Assembly: GCA_009823395.1 (NCBI GenBank)
Contig: CM020516.1
Location: 3,836,001-3,900,000, forward strand
DNA length: 64,000 bases
Reading direction: 5' to 3'
Source of the DNA: Thamnaconus septentrionalis
Lineage: Eukaryota > Chordata > Actinopteri > Tetraodontiformes > Monacanthidae
The notes beneath the pieces are model-generated. The model made no database searches and was not told the origin of the DNA. It worked only from the letters and a program-made list of their open reading frames with translations. Below are positions 46,143 to 58,274 of the stretch, piece after piece. Positions within the stretch are counted from its first letter, which is position 1. Each line of letters opens with the position of its first letter. The position numbers and the translations under genes were made by a program.

Positions 46143-46208
46143 GGAAAAGTTTCAGTGAGGGACCAGTTTGTGAAGATTTATCCCTGTTTATGACACAGAA
46201 TTTCCCAT

Positions 46209-46258
46209 GACTGTGTGTGTGTGTGTGGGTGTGCATGTGTGTGTGTGTGTGTGTGTGT
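46209..46258. repeat. Imperfect (GT)n microsatellite
   Basis: GT with GGGTGTGCAT interruption. Confidence 0.95.
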
Positions 46259-46387
46259 CGTGAGCTTGCGACGGCATCCAACAACCTGGCATGCCTTTTT
46301 AATTCCACCTGGTAAATAATGCATCCCAGACATTCCATAATTTATGTAAGTGGACATGCAATCAGTTCAGATTAACGTGCACGCCGC

Positions 46388-46390
<3 letters not shown>

Positions 46391-46438
<48 letters not shown>
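46391..46438. repeat. (TG)n microsatellite
   Basis: 48 bp, uninterrupted. Confidence 0.98.
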
Positions 46439-46442
<4 letters not shown>

Positions 46443-46492
46443 CAGGGATCTCTAAAAAGAGACGGGTCACTGGCTCTGTCTCAGTAGAGTGG

Positions 46493-46493
<1 letters not shown>

Positions 46494-46543
<50 letters not shown>
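46494..46543. repeat. (CT)n microsatellite
   Basis: 50 bp, uninterrupted. Confidence 0.98.
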
Positions 46544-46549
<6 letters not shown>

Positions 46550-46959
46550 TCTCTCACCCGCTCCATGTCTCTCGGCCCCTCGGCCTCGTTTTTTTTCCCC
46601 CGCCGCTCGTCTCTGAGTTCACCGCTAAAAGAGGCCGACGGCTTCATTTTGTCGTGACTTTCCGTCCCTCCTCTGGCGGCTCCTGCAGGTTTGGGAACGT
46701 CGAAGGAGGCCGGAAGGAGAGTTGCATTGTGGGATCTATTTGCGGGGATTTTGACCCCTCACGGTGCAGCAGAGCCAACATGACGTCACATTCATTTTCA
46801 TAGGGGCTCATTCGAGCCTTCCCATCATGCCTCTGTAACTCACATGGTGCATCAGCAACGTACCAGCCAATCAGAACGAGCAGTAGAACGAGAAATGACT
46901 CTTTCTTGCCATCATAAATGAAAAATTAAAAAAAAAAAATACAAAGATTTATTACAGAC

Positions 46960-47129
46960 TGTTATGCCAACTGTCTTGTCGACTGTTTCACAGGCATTTC
47001 TTTATATTGCTGACAAAGAAATCCTTTTTTGACCTCAAGTCATTTTTTCTTGCAATACCTCAGGTGGCCACTGGGAAAATCCAGGCACTAACGTATCCAG
47101 TTCTCATACATCCATGAGGGCACCACAGC
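46960..47129. mobile_element. Dispersed repeat copy 2 (pair with 7,050)
   Basis: GCAATACCTCAGGTGGCCAC, then TGGGAAAA, TATCCAGTT and CATCCATGAG correspond in order and spacing to 7,125-7,210. Substitutions are frequent, so the copies are old. Class unknown. Confidence 0.6.
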
Positions 47130-47209
47130 AGGGGGGCAGTGAGGAACTTCAGGCACTCAATGCATCATGGTAGTAACCCACCCAAACCCCAGCAGCCCCT
47201 CCCCTCTGC

Positions 47210-47340
47210 ACGCCGGCTCTAAAGTCCATCCAGCTAGCAGCCTCGGCTAATTGCTGCGGAGCGGCGGTGTGTTGGCCCGAGTCCCGAACACCTCGACCCT
47301 GGCACCGCAACCGCCGCCGCTGACCATCCAGCCAGTGAAG
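47210..47340. other. CpG-rich unique block
   Basis: Complex sequence with GGCTAATTGC and several CG-rich words. Possible regulatory element. Confidence 0.25.
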
Positions 47341-47389
47341 CGCCTCCAGAAGCGGCCTGAGTGCCCACACTGTGCCCCTCCCCCCTCTC

Positions 47390-47390
<1 letters not shown>

Positions 47391-47424
<34 letters not shown>
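47391..47424. repeat. (CAG)n microsatellite
   Basis: Eleven units. Confidence 0.96.
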
Positions 47425-47425
<1 letters not shown>

Positions 47426-47619
47426 GGCGGTTTGATTAGATTCAGACCAAATGCTAACAGGCGGCCGTTTAGCTGGCTGGCCCTCTGCCCGGGCTGCCGG
47501 TCAGCCCTGGCAGGCGGCGGCGGCGGCGGCAGCCGCCCTGGCTGCCAAGTGGAGGACACTCGGCGGCCGGTCGACGGCGCTGGATGGCTGAGCGGGCGCG
47601 GCGCCGTGCCGGCGAGCGC

Positions 47620-47770
47620 CGTCCAATTGGCCTTTTCATGATTTATGGGGCAGCGTGTCCATCTCTCACTCCCACACACTATTAACATCCATATCAGAGG
47701 GTTTCTCCTGCAGAATTAAGTGCCTGGCCGCCGTCAGCGGGAGACACTAATTCATCCCGGCGACGGCGAG
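47620..47770. other. Unique block, candidate regulatory element
   Basis: CCAATTGGCC, CATGATTTATGG, CTATTAACATCC, GAATTAAGTG and ACTAATTCATCC in 150 bp of complex sequence. Confidence 0.32.
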
Positions 47771-47912
47771 CCGACAGGAGCCGTCCGTGGCCCTGGCCCC
47801 CCCTCTCCCTCCCTCCTCTTTTTTCCGGCTTGGACGTCCTTCCTTTCCTCCTCTCGTCTCCCAACTTTGCCCCTGAAATTTCACTTTCTCCGTCTCTTTC
47901 AGGTCAACAAAA

Positions 47913-48241
47913 GCTAGGTTTCCATTACTACTGGAATTGCACAAAACCAAAATATTACAATAAAAACTGGTCTAAACTTCAAAAAATGTCTCAAATATGG
48001 CTAAAAGGTTTTGACGCTCTCATGAGGTGGTTTTTCACGCGTGTCCAAGTCACTTTTACACAGCGGACATGATGTACGGGGTCACGTGATCAGTTGACTT
48101 CAAATGAAAATGACGCGTTTTGTTTGGACGGAGGAATATTTATCCATTCAATTGAAAGACCTGCAAATCGCAATTGTACTTTGTCGACATTTTATAAATT
48201 TTGCTTTTATTTTGCGAAAAACTGCAATGGAAACGAAACTA
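47913..48241 (+). mobile_element. Inverted-repeat element copy B (about 330 bp)
   Basis: It starts with TAGGTTTCCATTA and ends with AATGGAAACGAAACTA, inverted copies of each other apart from the outer bases. The segment CTCAAATATGGCTAAAAGG followed by TTTTGACGCTCTCATGAGG matches copy D and the complement of A. It is shorter than A on the distal side. GGTCACGTGATC (48,080-48,091) is the palindrome with one change. Confidence 0.8.
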
Positions 48242-48748
48242 AAGCCCTTGCAGTCATGTTCTTGGCCAGTGGGGGGCGCTGTGTTAGCGACAGCAACATC
48301 CCAGCTCCGATCCTTCTGTTTGGTGATTGGCCATGACCTGTGGTGGTGGTGGGGCGGAGCTAAACTAAAGCCGACCTTCCGATGAGGAAATGTGATCATT
48401 AGACCGACCAATCACACGGCAGCGTCCTCGCTGAACCTCTTTACAAGCCGGCAGCGGACTTCCTGTTCCTGTGACAGGCTGTAGCTCCGCCTCTTCCTCC
48501 TCAGACTCAGAACATTGTCCGCTGCAGTCACGGCAGAATTTCTTGTGTTTTATAAAAATCACAAGTGACTCGTGAATTTCCCGCTGGTCGTGGGAATTGT
48601 GCGGCTTTTCAACGCAATTCCAAAGATCGGAAACTCCGACGCACACCAGCGTTTTAACGCAGGTGCTTTTTTCTCTCTTTCTGTCTTGCTGCTGGATTTT
48701 TAAACTTAAAATCAACATAAATCACACATTTGATGTCTGTGCGTATGT

Positions 48749-48754
<6 letters not shown>

Positions 48755-48793
<39 letters not shown>
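48755..48793. repeat. (CA)n microsatellite
   Basis: 39 bp, uninterrupted. Confidence 0.98.
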
Positions 48794-48795
<2 letters not shown>

Positions 48796-48841
48796 AGACA
48801 CACGTGAGGTGACTATCATCCCTCTAATCTTGCCTCTCTGT

Positions 48842-49575
<734 letters not shown>

Positions 49576-49727
49576 CACCGACTCTTTGCTTTGTGTTTTG
49601 CTCTGAAAATAGATCTCCTGCCGCTCGTGTTTCATCCAATATGCAGAACTGCGAGTCCCTCCTCAGAGAGACGGAGCACTGTGCTTCTTTTGTGTTTGTT
49701 GTGTTGGTTGGGTGGGAGGCGGTTTGT

Positions 49728-49790
49728 GTGTGTGCGTGCGTGCGCGCGCGCGTGTGTGTGTGTGTGTGTGCGGGTGTGTGCATGCGGATG
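49728..49790. repeat. Imperfect (GT)n/(GC)n microsatellite
   Basis: GTGC, CGCG and GTGT units in alternating purine-pyrimidine order, a Z-DNA-prone pattern. Confidence 0.92.
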
Positions 49791-50009
49791 CACTTTACCA
49801 GATTTCCACGCTCAAAGGCCCGTCTTTCTTCCTCCCTCCCTCCCTTCTTTTCTTTTTTTATTTTCCTTCCTCTCCCTGCCGAGCGCCGTCTCTCAACCTT
49901 GTCCTCATTATCGGTTCCCATCCAGCGCTGATGGTTGCCGGGGTTGTTAAACTTCCTCCGCACCGGGAACCAAATTTAGAAAAAAAAAAAAAGAAATTCC
50001 GTCTTGACG

Positions 50010-50940
50010 CCGGGACGGCGGCCTAATGACTGCCGGCTCGGCACTCGGCAAACGGGGCGGCCGGTTCTCGGCATTCTGAGGCGGTGTCTCCCTCGAGGAG
50101 GGGGGGTGGTCTTGGGGGTGGAGTCTCCAGGGTGGGGGGGGGTCTCCTCCGCCGCTCCGGGTCCCGACCCACGGCGAAAGAAGTTGTTTAAAGACGCCGC
50201 CGTCCGTTCGAAACCGTGTATGAGTCCGACATCACCCTGGGCCCCGCCCCCAGCTCACTCACACCACCCGCACCCCCACTCTGACCTGACCCGACCTGCC
50301 GCTAAGGAAGAAGCTGCATTGATTGCTCTGAAGAGAGAGAGAGAGAAACTGAGAGAAAATATCCGCGCGAGGACGTCGTTAACGAAGATTGCGCTCGCGT
50401 TGGTCGTAATTGCTGCGGAAAAACGGCGCCCTCGCAGGTCGCGGGCGGGCGGTGCGGGCGGTTGCGTCGCCGAGGCGTCTTCCCGCGCCTCCGCTCGCCA
50501 CCGCCGCTCTCACAGCCCACCGCGGAGCCGCCGACCTCTGAACCCTGCGAGGGCGTCGGGGTTTTTTGCGGCGAGCCCAGGTGTGCAGCAGGGATCAGGC
50601 GAGGGTTAGGGGGCGGGGTCAGCGCCGGATCGGTTGTTTCTCTCTGCAGATCATCAGCGGCTGGACTAATTACCCGACGTGCGGCTCAACCTTTGGACGT
50701 CGGCGGCGGCCGCATCCTCTCGCAGTCAGGAATATTTATTAGGCGGCTTTTAGCGTGTGATTACGGCGGCGCTTTCGCCCGGCGGAGGAGCGTCCGCATT
50801 GCCGCGGCAGCGACCGAGACTGGGAGCGTCTTTTTCCTTTCCGTCCTTTTCCTGTGCTGCTCCTCTTTCTTTTTTTCCACCTCCAGTAAACGATTAAAGT
50901 GGCAGAATTTGCAGTCGGGCGCAAAGTAAACAAGCTGGGA
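50010..50940. promoter_or_regulatory. CpG-island-like region
   Basis: For about 900 bp the sequence is dense in CG dinucleotides (peaks at 50,370-50,580 and 50,690-50,820) in contrast with its surroundings. It contains GC boxes (GGGCGGG near 50,442) and a GGGGGCGGGG-type word near 50,610. Open frames across it have no recognisable domain. It may be the promoter or first exon of an unannotated gene or an orphan CpG island. Confidence 0.45.
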
Positions 50941-50964
50941 GGCAGTGAGGGAACATCACCTTGG

Positions 50965-50965
<1 letters not shown>

Positions 50966-50997
<32 letters not shown>
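50966..50997. repeat. (GT)n microsatellite
   Basis: 32 bp, grading into GTGC units. Confidence 0.97.
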
Positions 50998-51001
<4 letters not shown>

Positions 51002-51518
51002 CGTGCGTGCATGTGTGCGTGTGTGTGTCGGCGATGACGTGAGAGCACCTTCAGCACCTCTGCGGAACCTCATTACTGGCGCCACCTCTGGGAAATCCAT
51101 TTTTTCATATATCTACACAATCTCAATTATGCCACTTAATTGATATATTTATTTGCTTAATTGGCAGCTTTATTCTACAGTGGGTGGAAAAGAGAAAGCT
51201 GGAGGAGGGGAGGTGGTTGGGGGGGGGGGGGTGTCGCCTTTCAAAGGCCGCCGCTCTCTGTCGCTCTTTCATCCTCTTCCTCGTTATTTCTTCCCGTGTC
51301 GGGCGGCATCGCCGCTGTGGCACCACCTTTTTTTTTCCTTCTTTTTTCTTTTTAACATAATGAAGAGTGAGTGACTGATGCGGCTCCTCGCTTTCTTCAC
51401 ACGCAGGCCGAGGTGAGTGAGAAGTGAGATGTGTTTTTTTTTTTTGTTAGTTTCGAGACGGAATTCTCATTTCCGAGCACATCAAAGATGTGAGAGGAGA
51501 GAAAGTGCGACTGTGTGA

Positions 51519-51612
51519 GGAGGAGGAGGAGGAGGAGGTTTTTTTTTTTCTTTAATTTGGATTAAAAACAGGACTCGGTTGTCGTTTGCAGCTGCTGCTG
51601 CTGCTGCTGCTG
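51519..51612. repeat. (GGA)n, T run and (GCT)n
   Basis: GGA at 51,519-51,538, T at 51,540-51,550 and GCT at 51,591-51,612. Confidence 0.93.
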
Positions 51613-51639
51613 CGCTCTCACACACACAGGAAGTCAATG

Positions 51640-51670
51640 CTGATTGGCTGAGAAAGTCACGTGACATTAA
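51640..51670. promoter_or_regulatory. Inverted CCAAT box with CLEAR/E-box palindrome
   Basis: TGATTGGCTG (NF-Y type) is followed after a few bases by the perfect palindrome GTCACGTGAC (51,656-51,665), the motif bound by USF and MiT/TFE factors. A consensus donor CAGGTGAGTAA lies 320 bp to the right, so a plus-strand promoter is possible. No transcript evidence. Confidence 0.35.
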
Positions 51671-51904
51671 AACAAAGGTGGAGGTGGATTCGCTGGCCGG
51701 ACGCAGCGGGTCACCGCTGAGCTCGGGTTCGGATCACGGAGGAAGTGGTGCCAGGAAGACGGGATGGCGGTTCACACAAGAGCTGAACTACTGTAATAAT
51801 AAATACATGATAAATAAATAGATGAATAAATAAACAATTAATATCTGACCTGTGAAGAAACCTGGTTGGTTTCTTCCTGAATCGATCTAAAAAGATTCAA
51901 AGTC

Positions 51905-51982
51905 ATGTTGTTGTCACCATTTGTCCGTGTCGCCACTGAAAGGACGGCGACGACGCTGAGATTGGGTCGATGTTTGGAACAG
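51905..51982 (+). other. Candidate exon end with strong splice donor
   Basis: A frame from ATG at 51,905 runs 26 codons to GGAACAG, where GTGAGTAAA begins at 51,983, a near-perfect U1 match. The encoded residues (MLLSPFVRVATERT and onward) match no domain I know. The donor alone could be chance in 64 kb. Confidence 0.15.
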
Positions 51983-52339
51983 GTGAGTAAAACAAACACA
52001 CAAACACACAAACACACAAACAAGTTGTGGCTCCTCTTCTGGAAGCACATCAGGGGCCGACAGCTTCGTCTTCCTCTCTTCCTCTGCTGCTCCTCTCCTC
52101 TCCCTCCCTCACCCCCCCCCCCAGTCCCCCCACCCTCCAACCTCCCCCACGCTCCCACTCCCCTCCTCCATCCTCCCCACCAGTCAGTCGGCAGCCGGAT
52201 CAGTATGCAAAGTGTCACAGTGGGGCTCCTTCCTTCCTCGCTGACTGCAAAGCTCCCTGCGCTTTGCTTTGCTGCAAACTTTTTTTTTTTTTTTTGGACA
52301 CTAAGCGTCGCCTCCGGAGGCGAGAGAGCGAGTGAGCGA

Positions 52340-52342
<3 letters not shown>

Positions 52343-52378
<36 letters not shown>
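52343..52378. repeat. (GA)n microsatellite
   Basis: 36 bp. Confidence 0.97.
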
Positions 52379-52383
<5 letters not shown>

Positions 52384-52483
52384 AAAGGAAAATGTAGATT
52401 TCTTTTCTTTTTGTTTTAAAATAAAGAATAAAAAATCCGCAAGAAAGGAGGAAGTGCTCATCTCCCGGCGCACCTCCACCCAT

Positions 52484-52526
52484 CCCTCCATCCCTCCCTC
52501 CCTCCCTCCATCCATCCATCCCTCCA

Positions 52527-52557
<31 letters not shown>

Positions 52558-52562
52558 ACCAG
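52484..52562. repeat. (CCAT/CCCT)n-(CCAG)n compound tetranucleotide repeat
   Basis: CCAT and CCCT units change into CCAG and CCAA units near 52,527. Confidence 0.96.
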
Positions 52563-52589
52563 CCAACCAGCCGGCCTCAATCTTGGCTC

Positions 52590-52685
52590 CGGCACGCTCG
52601 ACTTAACACCTAAATATAGAGCGTCGCCGGCTATTCATGTCGTGTTATTGCGACGCTAATGCCCGCAATCGCGGATTTTCGGAGG
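52590..52685. other. Unique block with 8-bp inverted repeat
   Basis: AGCGTCGC (52,620-52,627) and GCGACGCT (52,650-52,657) flank a 22-base loop. Surroundings have CTTAACACC and GCTAATGCCCGC. Candidate conserved element. Confidence 0.32.
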
Positions 52686-52769
52686 AGGTGGTGGGGGTGG
52701 GGGTGGTGGGGGATTCGAGGAGGGGGCTTCGGGGGGGGGGACGGGACAAGCCAGGGGCCTCGCGGCACG

Positions 52770-52970
52770 GCCGCCGGCTCCTGAATATGCATGGCGCCGG
52801 GCGTGCGAGGCAGAGGAGAGGGAGAGCGCCAGGCGGAGGCACAGAGGATTTGATGTTCAATAAAACGGAAAGCCTTTGACATGGAATATGAGCGGAGCCC
52901 AGCCTCAATATAAAAGAACCAGGAGGGGAATTAGATGGATGGAGAATTCCTTCAGAATTACAGACGGGGG
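52770..52970. other. Unique block, candidate regulatory element
   Basis: CTGAATATGCATGG, GATGTTCAATAAAACGG and GAATTAGATGG occur in complex sequence between a G-rich run and a GGAGG tract. Confidence 0.28.
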
Positions 52971-53052
52971 GTGGAGGGGTATGAGGAGAGAGGGGAGGGG
53001 GGAGGAGGGCAGGGTGGGAGAAGGAGGAGGAGGAGGAGGCTGGGTAGAGTTT

Positions 53053-53054
<2 letters not shown>

Positions 53055-53127
<73 letters not shown>
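53055..53127. repeat. (GT)n microsatellite
   Basis: 73 bp, uninterrupted. Confidence 0.98.
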
Positions 53128-53130
<3 letters not shown>

Positions 53131-54050
53131 AAGCGCTGGAGTGGAGATAAGGAAACCTGCGAGACGTCAGCGGCGATGTCATTTAGAAGTCAGCGCAGCT
53201 CCGACTGCTCCAGAAAAGAAGCAGAAGAAGAAGAGGAGGAGAAAAAAACACTCGACCAACTTTCCCGCAGCTTCTATAGTTGCTGCAGTTTTTTTCTCTT
53301 TCTTTTTTTTCAGGGACGGGACTTCAGGATTGGTCCACGCCGCTTCCTGCTTGCGACCTCCTCAGGATGGACGAGTGACACAATGTCAGGATGGCAGAAA
53401 TTAATATCAGTCGGTGCCTCACGAGATAATTATCTTTAGTTCAACAATGAGGATTTAAGACGGACAGATGAAGAAAAAAGGCTTTGTCAGTGTTGTTTCA
53501 GGTTTTTTTTTATTTGTTTTTTAACATCATCAACATTTTTTATATCCAGCAGAGTCAAGCAGGAAACTCCCGAGGAGAACCTTTCTCCTCCCGACACACT
53601 AAACAAACTTCTACAGACAAGAAAAGAAAATTGAACTCAGGATAATAATGAGGGTCGGGATTGTGGGTTTGTTTTAGATTTTTTTTTCTCTAATTGTATT
53701 TTGAGTTGGGGGCGTGGCCAGCCCGGCTCCGCCCCCAACCCTCCTGTGGCGGAGACACACCTGCCTCTCATTGGTTCCATGAAGGCCAAGTCAGTCATAC
53801 CTCAATCTTCTAACTCAATTTTGCTCTGGAGGGTTTTTTTTTTTTTTGCATGAGGATGTAAACAGAAGTCAAAAAACAAAACAAAATTTTCTTCATTTTT
53901 TTGGATGACTAACCATTACGTTAAGAAAAAACAGAAAAATAAACAATCAGAAAATGAGCAGAAGAGCGTCCAGGAGCCGCTCTTCCCTCAGAACTGGGGG
54001 CTTGTGGCGCCACGGGAGGCCGTCGTTGCCGCCTGACTGCGGCGGATGTA
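53128..54050. other. Unique noncoding DNA
   Basis: A short (GAA)n run lies near 53,219-53,234, with T runs at 53,504-53,512 and 53,834-53,847. No gene. Confidence 0.45.
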
Positions 54051-54435
54051 TCGCTCACACTCGGATGAAAGTGCGCGCTGAATAATGCACATATGGCCAC
54101 ATATATTAGTCACACAGGTTGATGCCGGGGCAGCGTTGACATTCATGCTCAGATTTACGTCGGCTACTCGCTGTATAATGCACAGTCAGGCAGGCGCAGA
54201 GCGGCCGCGCCTGCTGGGGATGCCGTGCCTGTTTGTGCGTTTCTTCTTCTCCTTCTTCTCCTTCCATCCTTCCTTCCTTCCGTCCTTCCTTCCTTCCTTC
54301 CTTCCGCTGGACGGACTGACTTCCATACTAAGTGTGTGTTCTCGTTTTAGCCGCCGCCGCAATTAAGACTTCGGCCTGATCCCCTCTGACACGGTAATTG
54401 TTATTTCAAACAGCCATTAATAAATCATGGACGTC
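54050..54435. other. Unique block with (CTTC)n insertion, candidate regulatory element
   Basis: CTGAATAATGCACATATGG, ATATTAGTCAC, GTAATTGTTATTTC and CCATTAATAAATCATGG cores surround a (CTTC)n run at 54,266-54,305. Confidence 0.3.
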
Positions 54436-54884
54436 TAGTTAAGAATTAAAATAGGTCTCCACCAGTGCTGCAGCACTAGCATGTGAACACACACACACAC
54501 ACACATATATCTGTGTACTCTCACACTCCTTTACATTAGTATATTAAGTATAAAAGTCCTTTAACTCTGATGATTTATAATTGATTACATATGAATTGAT
54601 GAGGAAAATGTTGTCCGCCGGAGTTGCAGTTTGATGGTCGGACACAAAACAAACATGCTCGTTGTCGCCGTGAGCACTCTGCGACGAAATTTTGAAAAAT
54701 AAATAATTATTGCAATAGGATTGAGGCAGGTCCCGCCTCCGAAACATTTGATTGGTTGACCTCTGAAATGCTTCAGCTCAGCTTGTCAAGATGGATGTTT
54801 GAGGATTCAGGACCCCCTGCTGCCTCCTCACATCCCCTCTCTTCTTTGCCTTTGTCCATCCTGTCTTTTTTTGTTGTTGTTAAA

Positions 54885-54911
54885 ACACACACACACACAC
54901 ACACACACACA
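54885..54911. repeat. (CA)n microsatellite
   Basis: 27 bp. Confidence 0.97.
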
Positions 54912-55092
54912 ACCACCGCAACACTATTGTTCTTTGCCAATGTAACGACCGGGGAGTCGTGGCACAATACAACATTTATGCTGCATAATGTGTGGTGGCC
55001 ACGGCGTAGCATGCCCCCTCTCTCTCTCTGTCTGTCTGTTTGTCCGTCCATCCTCTTTGAAATACAAAAAAATACACTCACACACTCTCTTT

Positions 55093-55094
<2 letters not shown>

Positions 55095-55134
<40 letters not shown>

Positions 55135-55275
55135 AAGTCTCCTGTGGTCCACACAGAGCACTTTAGCTATCACCGTGGATTAGCCTGGGACCTGTAATGA
55201 ACCTTTAAGTACGCCTGGGCCCTTTTAGCCTTCAGCCACACACACACACACAAATACACACACTCACACACACGC
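55095..55275. repeat. (CA)n microsatellites
   Basis: Pure CA at 55,095-55,127; imperfect CA at 55,238-55,275. Confidence 0.95.
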
Positions 55276-56280
55276 ACGCCTGCACAGATACGCTTAAAAT
55301 ATGCAACACACACCACGGAAAACACACGAGCGCTGTTGTCTGCTGTTTGGGTGGATACGGCTGGATTTCAGTTGGTTACGACACAAAGATTTTGTCGACT
55401 GTCTTGAAATGCAGAGTCGTGAATGGAAACAGTCCTACGGTGCGGATGGTGCAAAAGTTCAAGATGCCGCACGTTCGTTTGGTACAAACCAGGAAGTGGA
55501 GGCGGAGCTGTGTTGTTGATGTCTTGTTTTGGGTCTTTTGTACGTAAACATTGGTGGGCAAATATCACATTCTGAAGATCCGTAAATCCTGTTTGGAGCG
55601 GGTTGACTGATCCGTCTGTAACCAGAACCAATAGAAAACCTAGAAAACCTGTAGGGCCAATCAGGTTTCTTCACCTTGGCAGCAGTTTCAGGCTTGCTGT
55701 CAGTAGGTGGAGCAACACTTGGATGTGCATCGGTGCCCCATGTGGCGAGCGGCGGTAGTGGGCGGAGTTTTTAATTTGAGCAGGATGCTGATTGGTCCGG
55801 TCAGACAAAGGCGATTCGCACAGGGAGAAACTTTTCAACGCTTCAACGTTGAGCTTCGCAGCCAGGCGGTTGTGTGTGGGTTCCACAGGACTCAGGTTCG
55901 AGCCCCGTGCTCAGTAAATGGCTCAGTACAGGGCATTGAAATGATGAGAAAATAAAAAACGTGAACTTGAAAAATGACAGAAGCCATTTAAATGCCGTTG
56001 GGGTCAAAACAATATCATGTTAAAAAACTAAAAATAAAATTAAAAAATAAAGTGAAATGGTTTCATGTCAACCTGTGTGGAGAGACGGACGTGGGGTTTT
56101 AAAAACGGAGCCAAAAACATTTTTTCTGATGGATGGAAACAATCCGGCTTGAAAAGGGCGAGTGGATGGGAAAAAAACGACGTCCGAAAAAAACAAAGAG
56201 TAAAAAAATAAAAAAGCTGCAAAGTGAAAATGTGGGAAAAGGCGGCCGTGCGTTTCACTTTCTGACAGGCAGGATGGAGT
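55276..56280. other. Noncoding DNA with several CCAAT and GGCGGAGCT words
   Basis: GGCGGAGCT at 55,501, CCAATAG near 55,629, CCAATCAGG near 55,656 and GATTGG near 55,789 suggest eroded repeats. A GGTTCGAGCCC word at 55,895-55,905 resembles a pol III B box. No intact element. Confidence 0.35.
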
Positions 56281-56444
<164 letters not shown>

Positions 56445-56569
56445 GTTCTTTATTTGTGCGTTGAGTTCCGACCATCTGTTACAATCAGCCGTGAATATTG
56501 CAGGGGGCGCCGTCACTCTGGGCGGCTCGGCACCCCGCGGACGCAGGCAGAGGAGAAGTCGTGTGATTT

Positions 56570-56593
56570 GGTGTGTGTGTGTGTGTGTGTGTG
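56570..56593. repeat. (GT)n microsatellite
   Basis: 24 bp. Confidence 0.96.
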
Positions 56594-56646
56594 CACGTGC
56601 CTCTTACAGTTGGCCTATTGATTTATAATTAACATTGGTGTTGTTG

Positions 56647-56648
<2 letters not shown>

Positions 56649-56681
<33 letters not shown>

Positions 56682-56704
56682 CTGGCTGGGTCTCTGGGGT
56701 CACA

Positions 56705-56741
<37 letters not shown>
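56649..56741. repeat. Facing (CA)n and (TG)n microsatellites
   Basis: CA at 56,649-56,680 and TG at 56,709-56,741 are perfect inverses of about 32 bp with a 28-base spacer, able to fold into a long hairpin. Confidence 0.97.
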
Positions 56742-56745
<4 letters not shown>

Positions 56746-56846
56746 CCAACATCCATAAAGTTTACATGTTGAGCACAGTTGGAGCAACTTTGTGTATTTG
56801 TTCACAGTATTGATTGTGTTTCCAATGTAAATCAGATTTTCATGCA

Positions 56847-56848
<2 letters not shown>

Positions 56849-56883
<35 letters not shown>
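56849..56883. repeat. (CA)n microsatellite
   Basis: 35 bp. Confidence 0.98.
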
Positions 56884-56887
<4 letters not shown>

Positions 56888-58247
56888 GCACCTGCTCACA
56901 CTTCCCATGCTGGTAATGTAAGTGCGGAACATTTTCTGGAAGCAGGTTCTTTTGTTTTGCTTTGAACTGCATCGAAAATCAGAATCAATGTTTGTTTTCT
57001 TTGTAGCGATTCTTTAAAAAAAAACTTGAAAGAACAAAAAAAAAACAGAAGTTCAAATGACTGAGGACCAGGAATTTCAATTTCAATTGATTTTTGTTGT
57101 TGTTGTTTTTTCTGTTTTTCTTTATAGGACGAGGGGTAAAAATCTTTGTGAAAGTGCCGTCAGATTTTTCCCACTGAGTTTTCCTCAGAGTGACTGACTG
57201 ATACAGGTTTGATGATTAAAAAAACACAAAACTGTTCCAAAGGTTTACACAGAGTTCAATGTGTGTTTACACTGAAGAACAAAAGGAAGAAGAAGAAGAA
57301 GAAGAAGAAATAAGTGACGGTCAAAAGCTAATTACATTGGTTTATTTCCAACAATTAATTAGTTTTTCCCAGGTTGGCGGTTTTAGTTTTTGTTGTCTGT
57401 TTTTTCTATTTATTTTCACCTTAATGAATATAAAGAATGGGAAACTTTTGAAACGTGACAGTTGTGTCGCTGTGACAGGATTCACGTCCTGGCGACTGAC
57501 GCGACTTAGAAATAATAACGACATAAAACGGTCATTTGGCAGCGACAGGTGTCAGGTGTCAGCCGCCGCCGGAGCTGCCGCCACGCAGACACCTGTCAAT
57601 CATTCATGGAGGGGCTCTCTCTCTCTCTCTCTCTCGCTCTTGCTCTCCCTCACACACACACACACACACACTCACACCTTAAAGAGGAAGAAGTGCGGCC
57701 GATCAAACCTGTTCACAAATTACACATAACCACTGGTACAATTACGACCGCCGCCTGCCACATAAGTGTGTCATGTGACCAGTGAGGCCTGGTCTCTGAT
57801 CGCTGTTACAAATGCTGAGGCTGATCCAACCACAGCATCGGTTTCAGGCTGTAAACAGAGGGCTAAATGTTCTGCGTTTTGGACGTCCATGTTGGCTTTC
57901 TTATTTTTGGGGTGATAATTAATAGTCAATTGTAAATTGAAGGAACTGGTGACAGTTTAGGGATATTTAAGAATGGCAAGGAAGCTGGGAAGTTGTATTA
58001 TGCTGGTTTTGGGAATATTTGTTTTGTGGATTTTTTTTTTTTTTTTTTTACATAGTTTTGCAGCAAACCCTTTTAAACTTTATCTGAGGACAAAATAGAA
58101 TCTAGTTCACGGCATTTTTTTTTAATGTTGGCCCGGAAATATGTGACTGAAACAACAGAAACCCACGAAATACAACACGTGATCATCAGCATAGACGCCC
58201 TGTGCACATGTGGGAATTGTGCCATAACTGACACAGAATTGTACGCA
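56884..58247. other. Unique noncoding DNA with minor simple repeats
   Basis: (GAA)n at 57,286-57,309, (CT)n at 57,608-57,634, (CA)n at 57,650-57,671 and a T run at 58,031-58,049. No gene. Confidence 0.45.
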
Positions 58248-58274
58248 TGTGTGTGTGTGTGTGTGTGTGTGTGT
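58248..58274. repeat. (GT)n microsatellite
   Basis: 27 bp. Confidence 0.97.

Noticed and set aside
51405..51420. 6-nt exon between CACACGCAG and GTGAGTGAG
   Set aside because: Too short to be supported without transcript data; the acceptor and donor words are common.
55860..55960. tRNA or tRNA-derived SINE
   Set aside because: A B-box-like GGTTCGAGCCC exists at 55,895, but no acceptable A box at proper spacing, no cloverleaf and no tail repeat.
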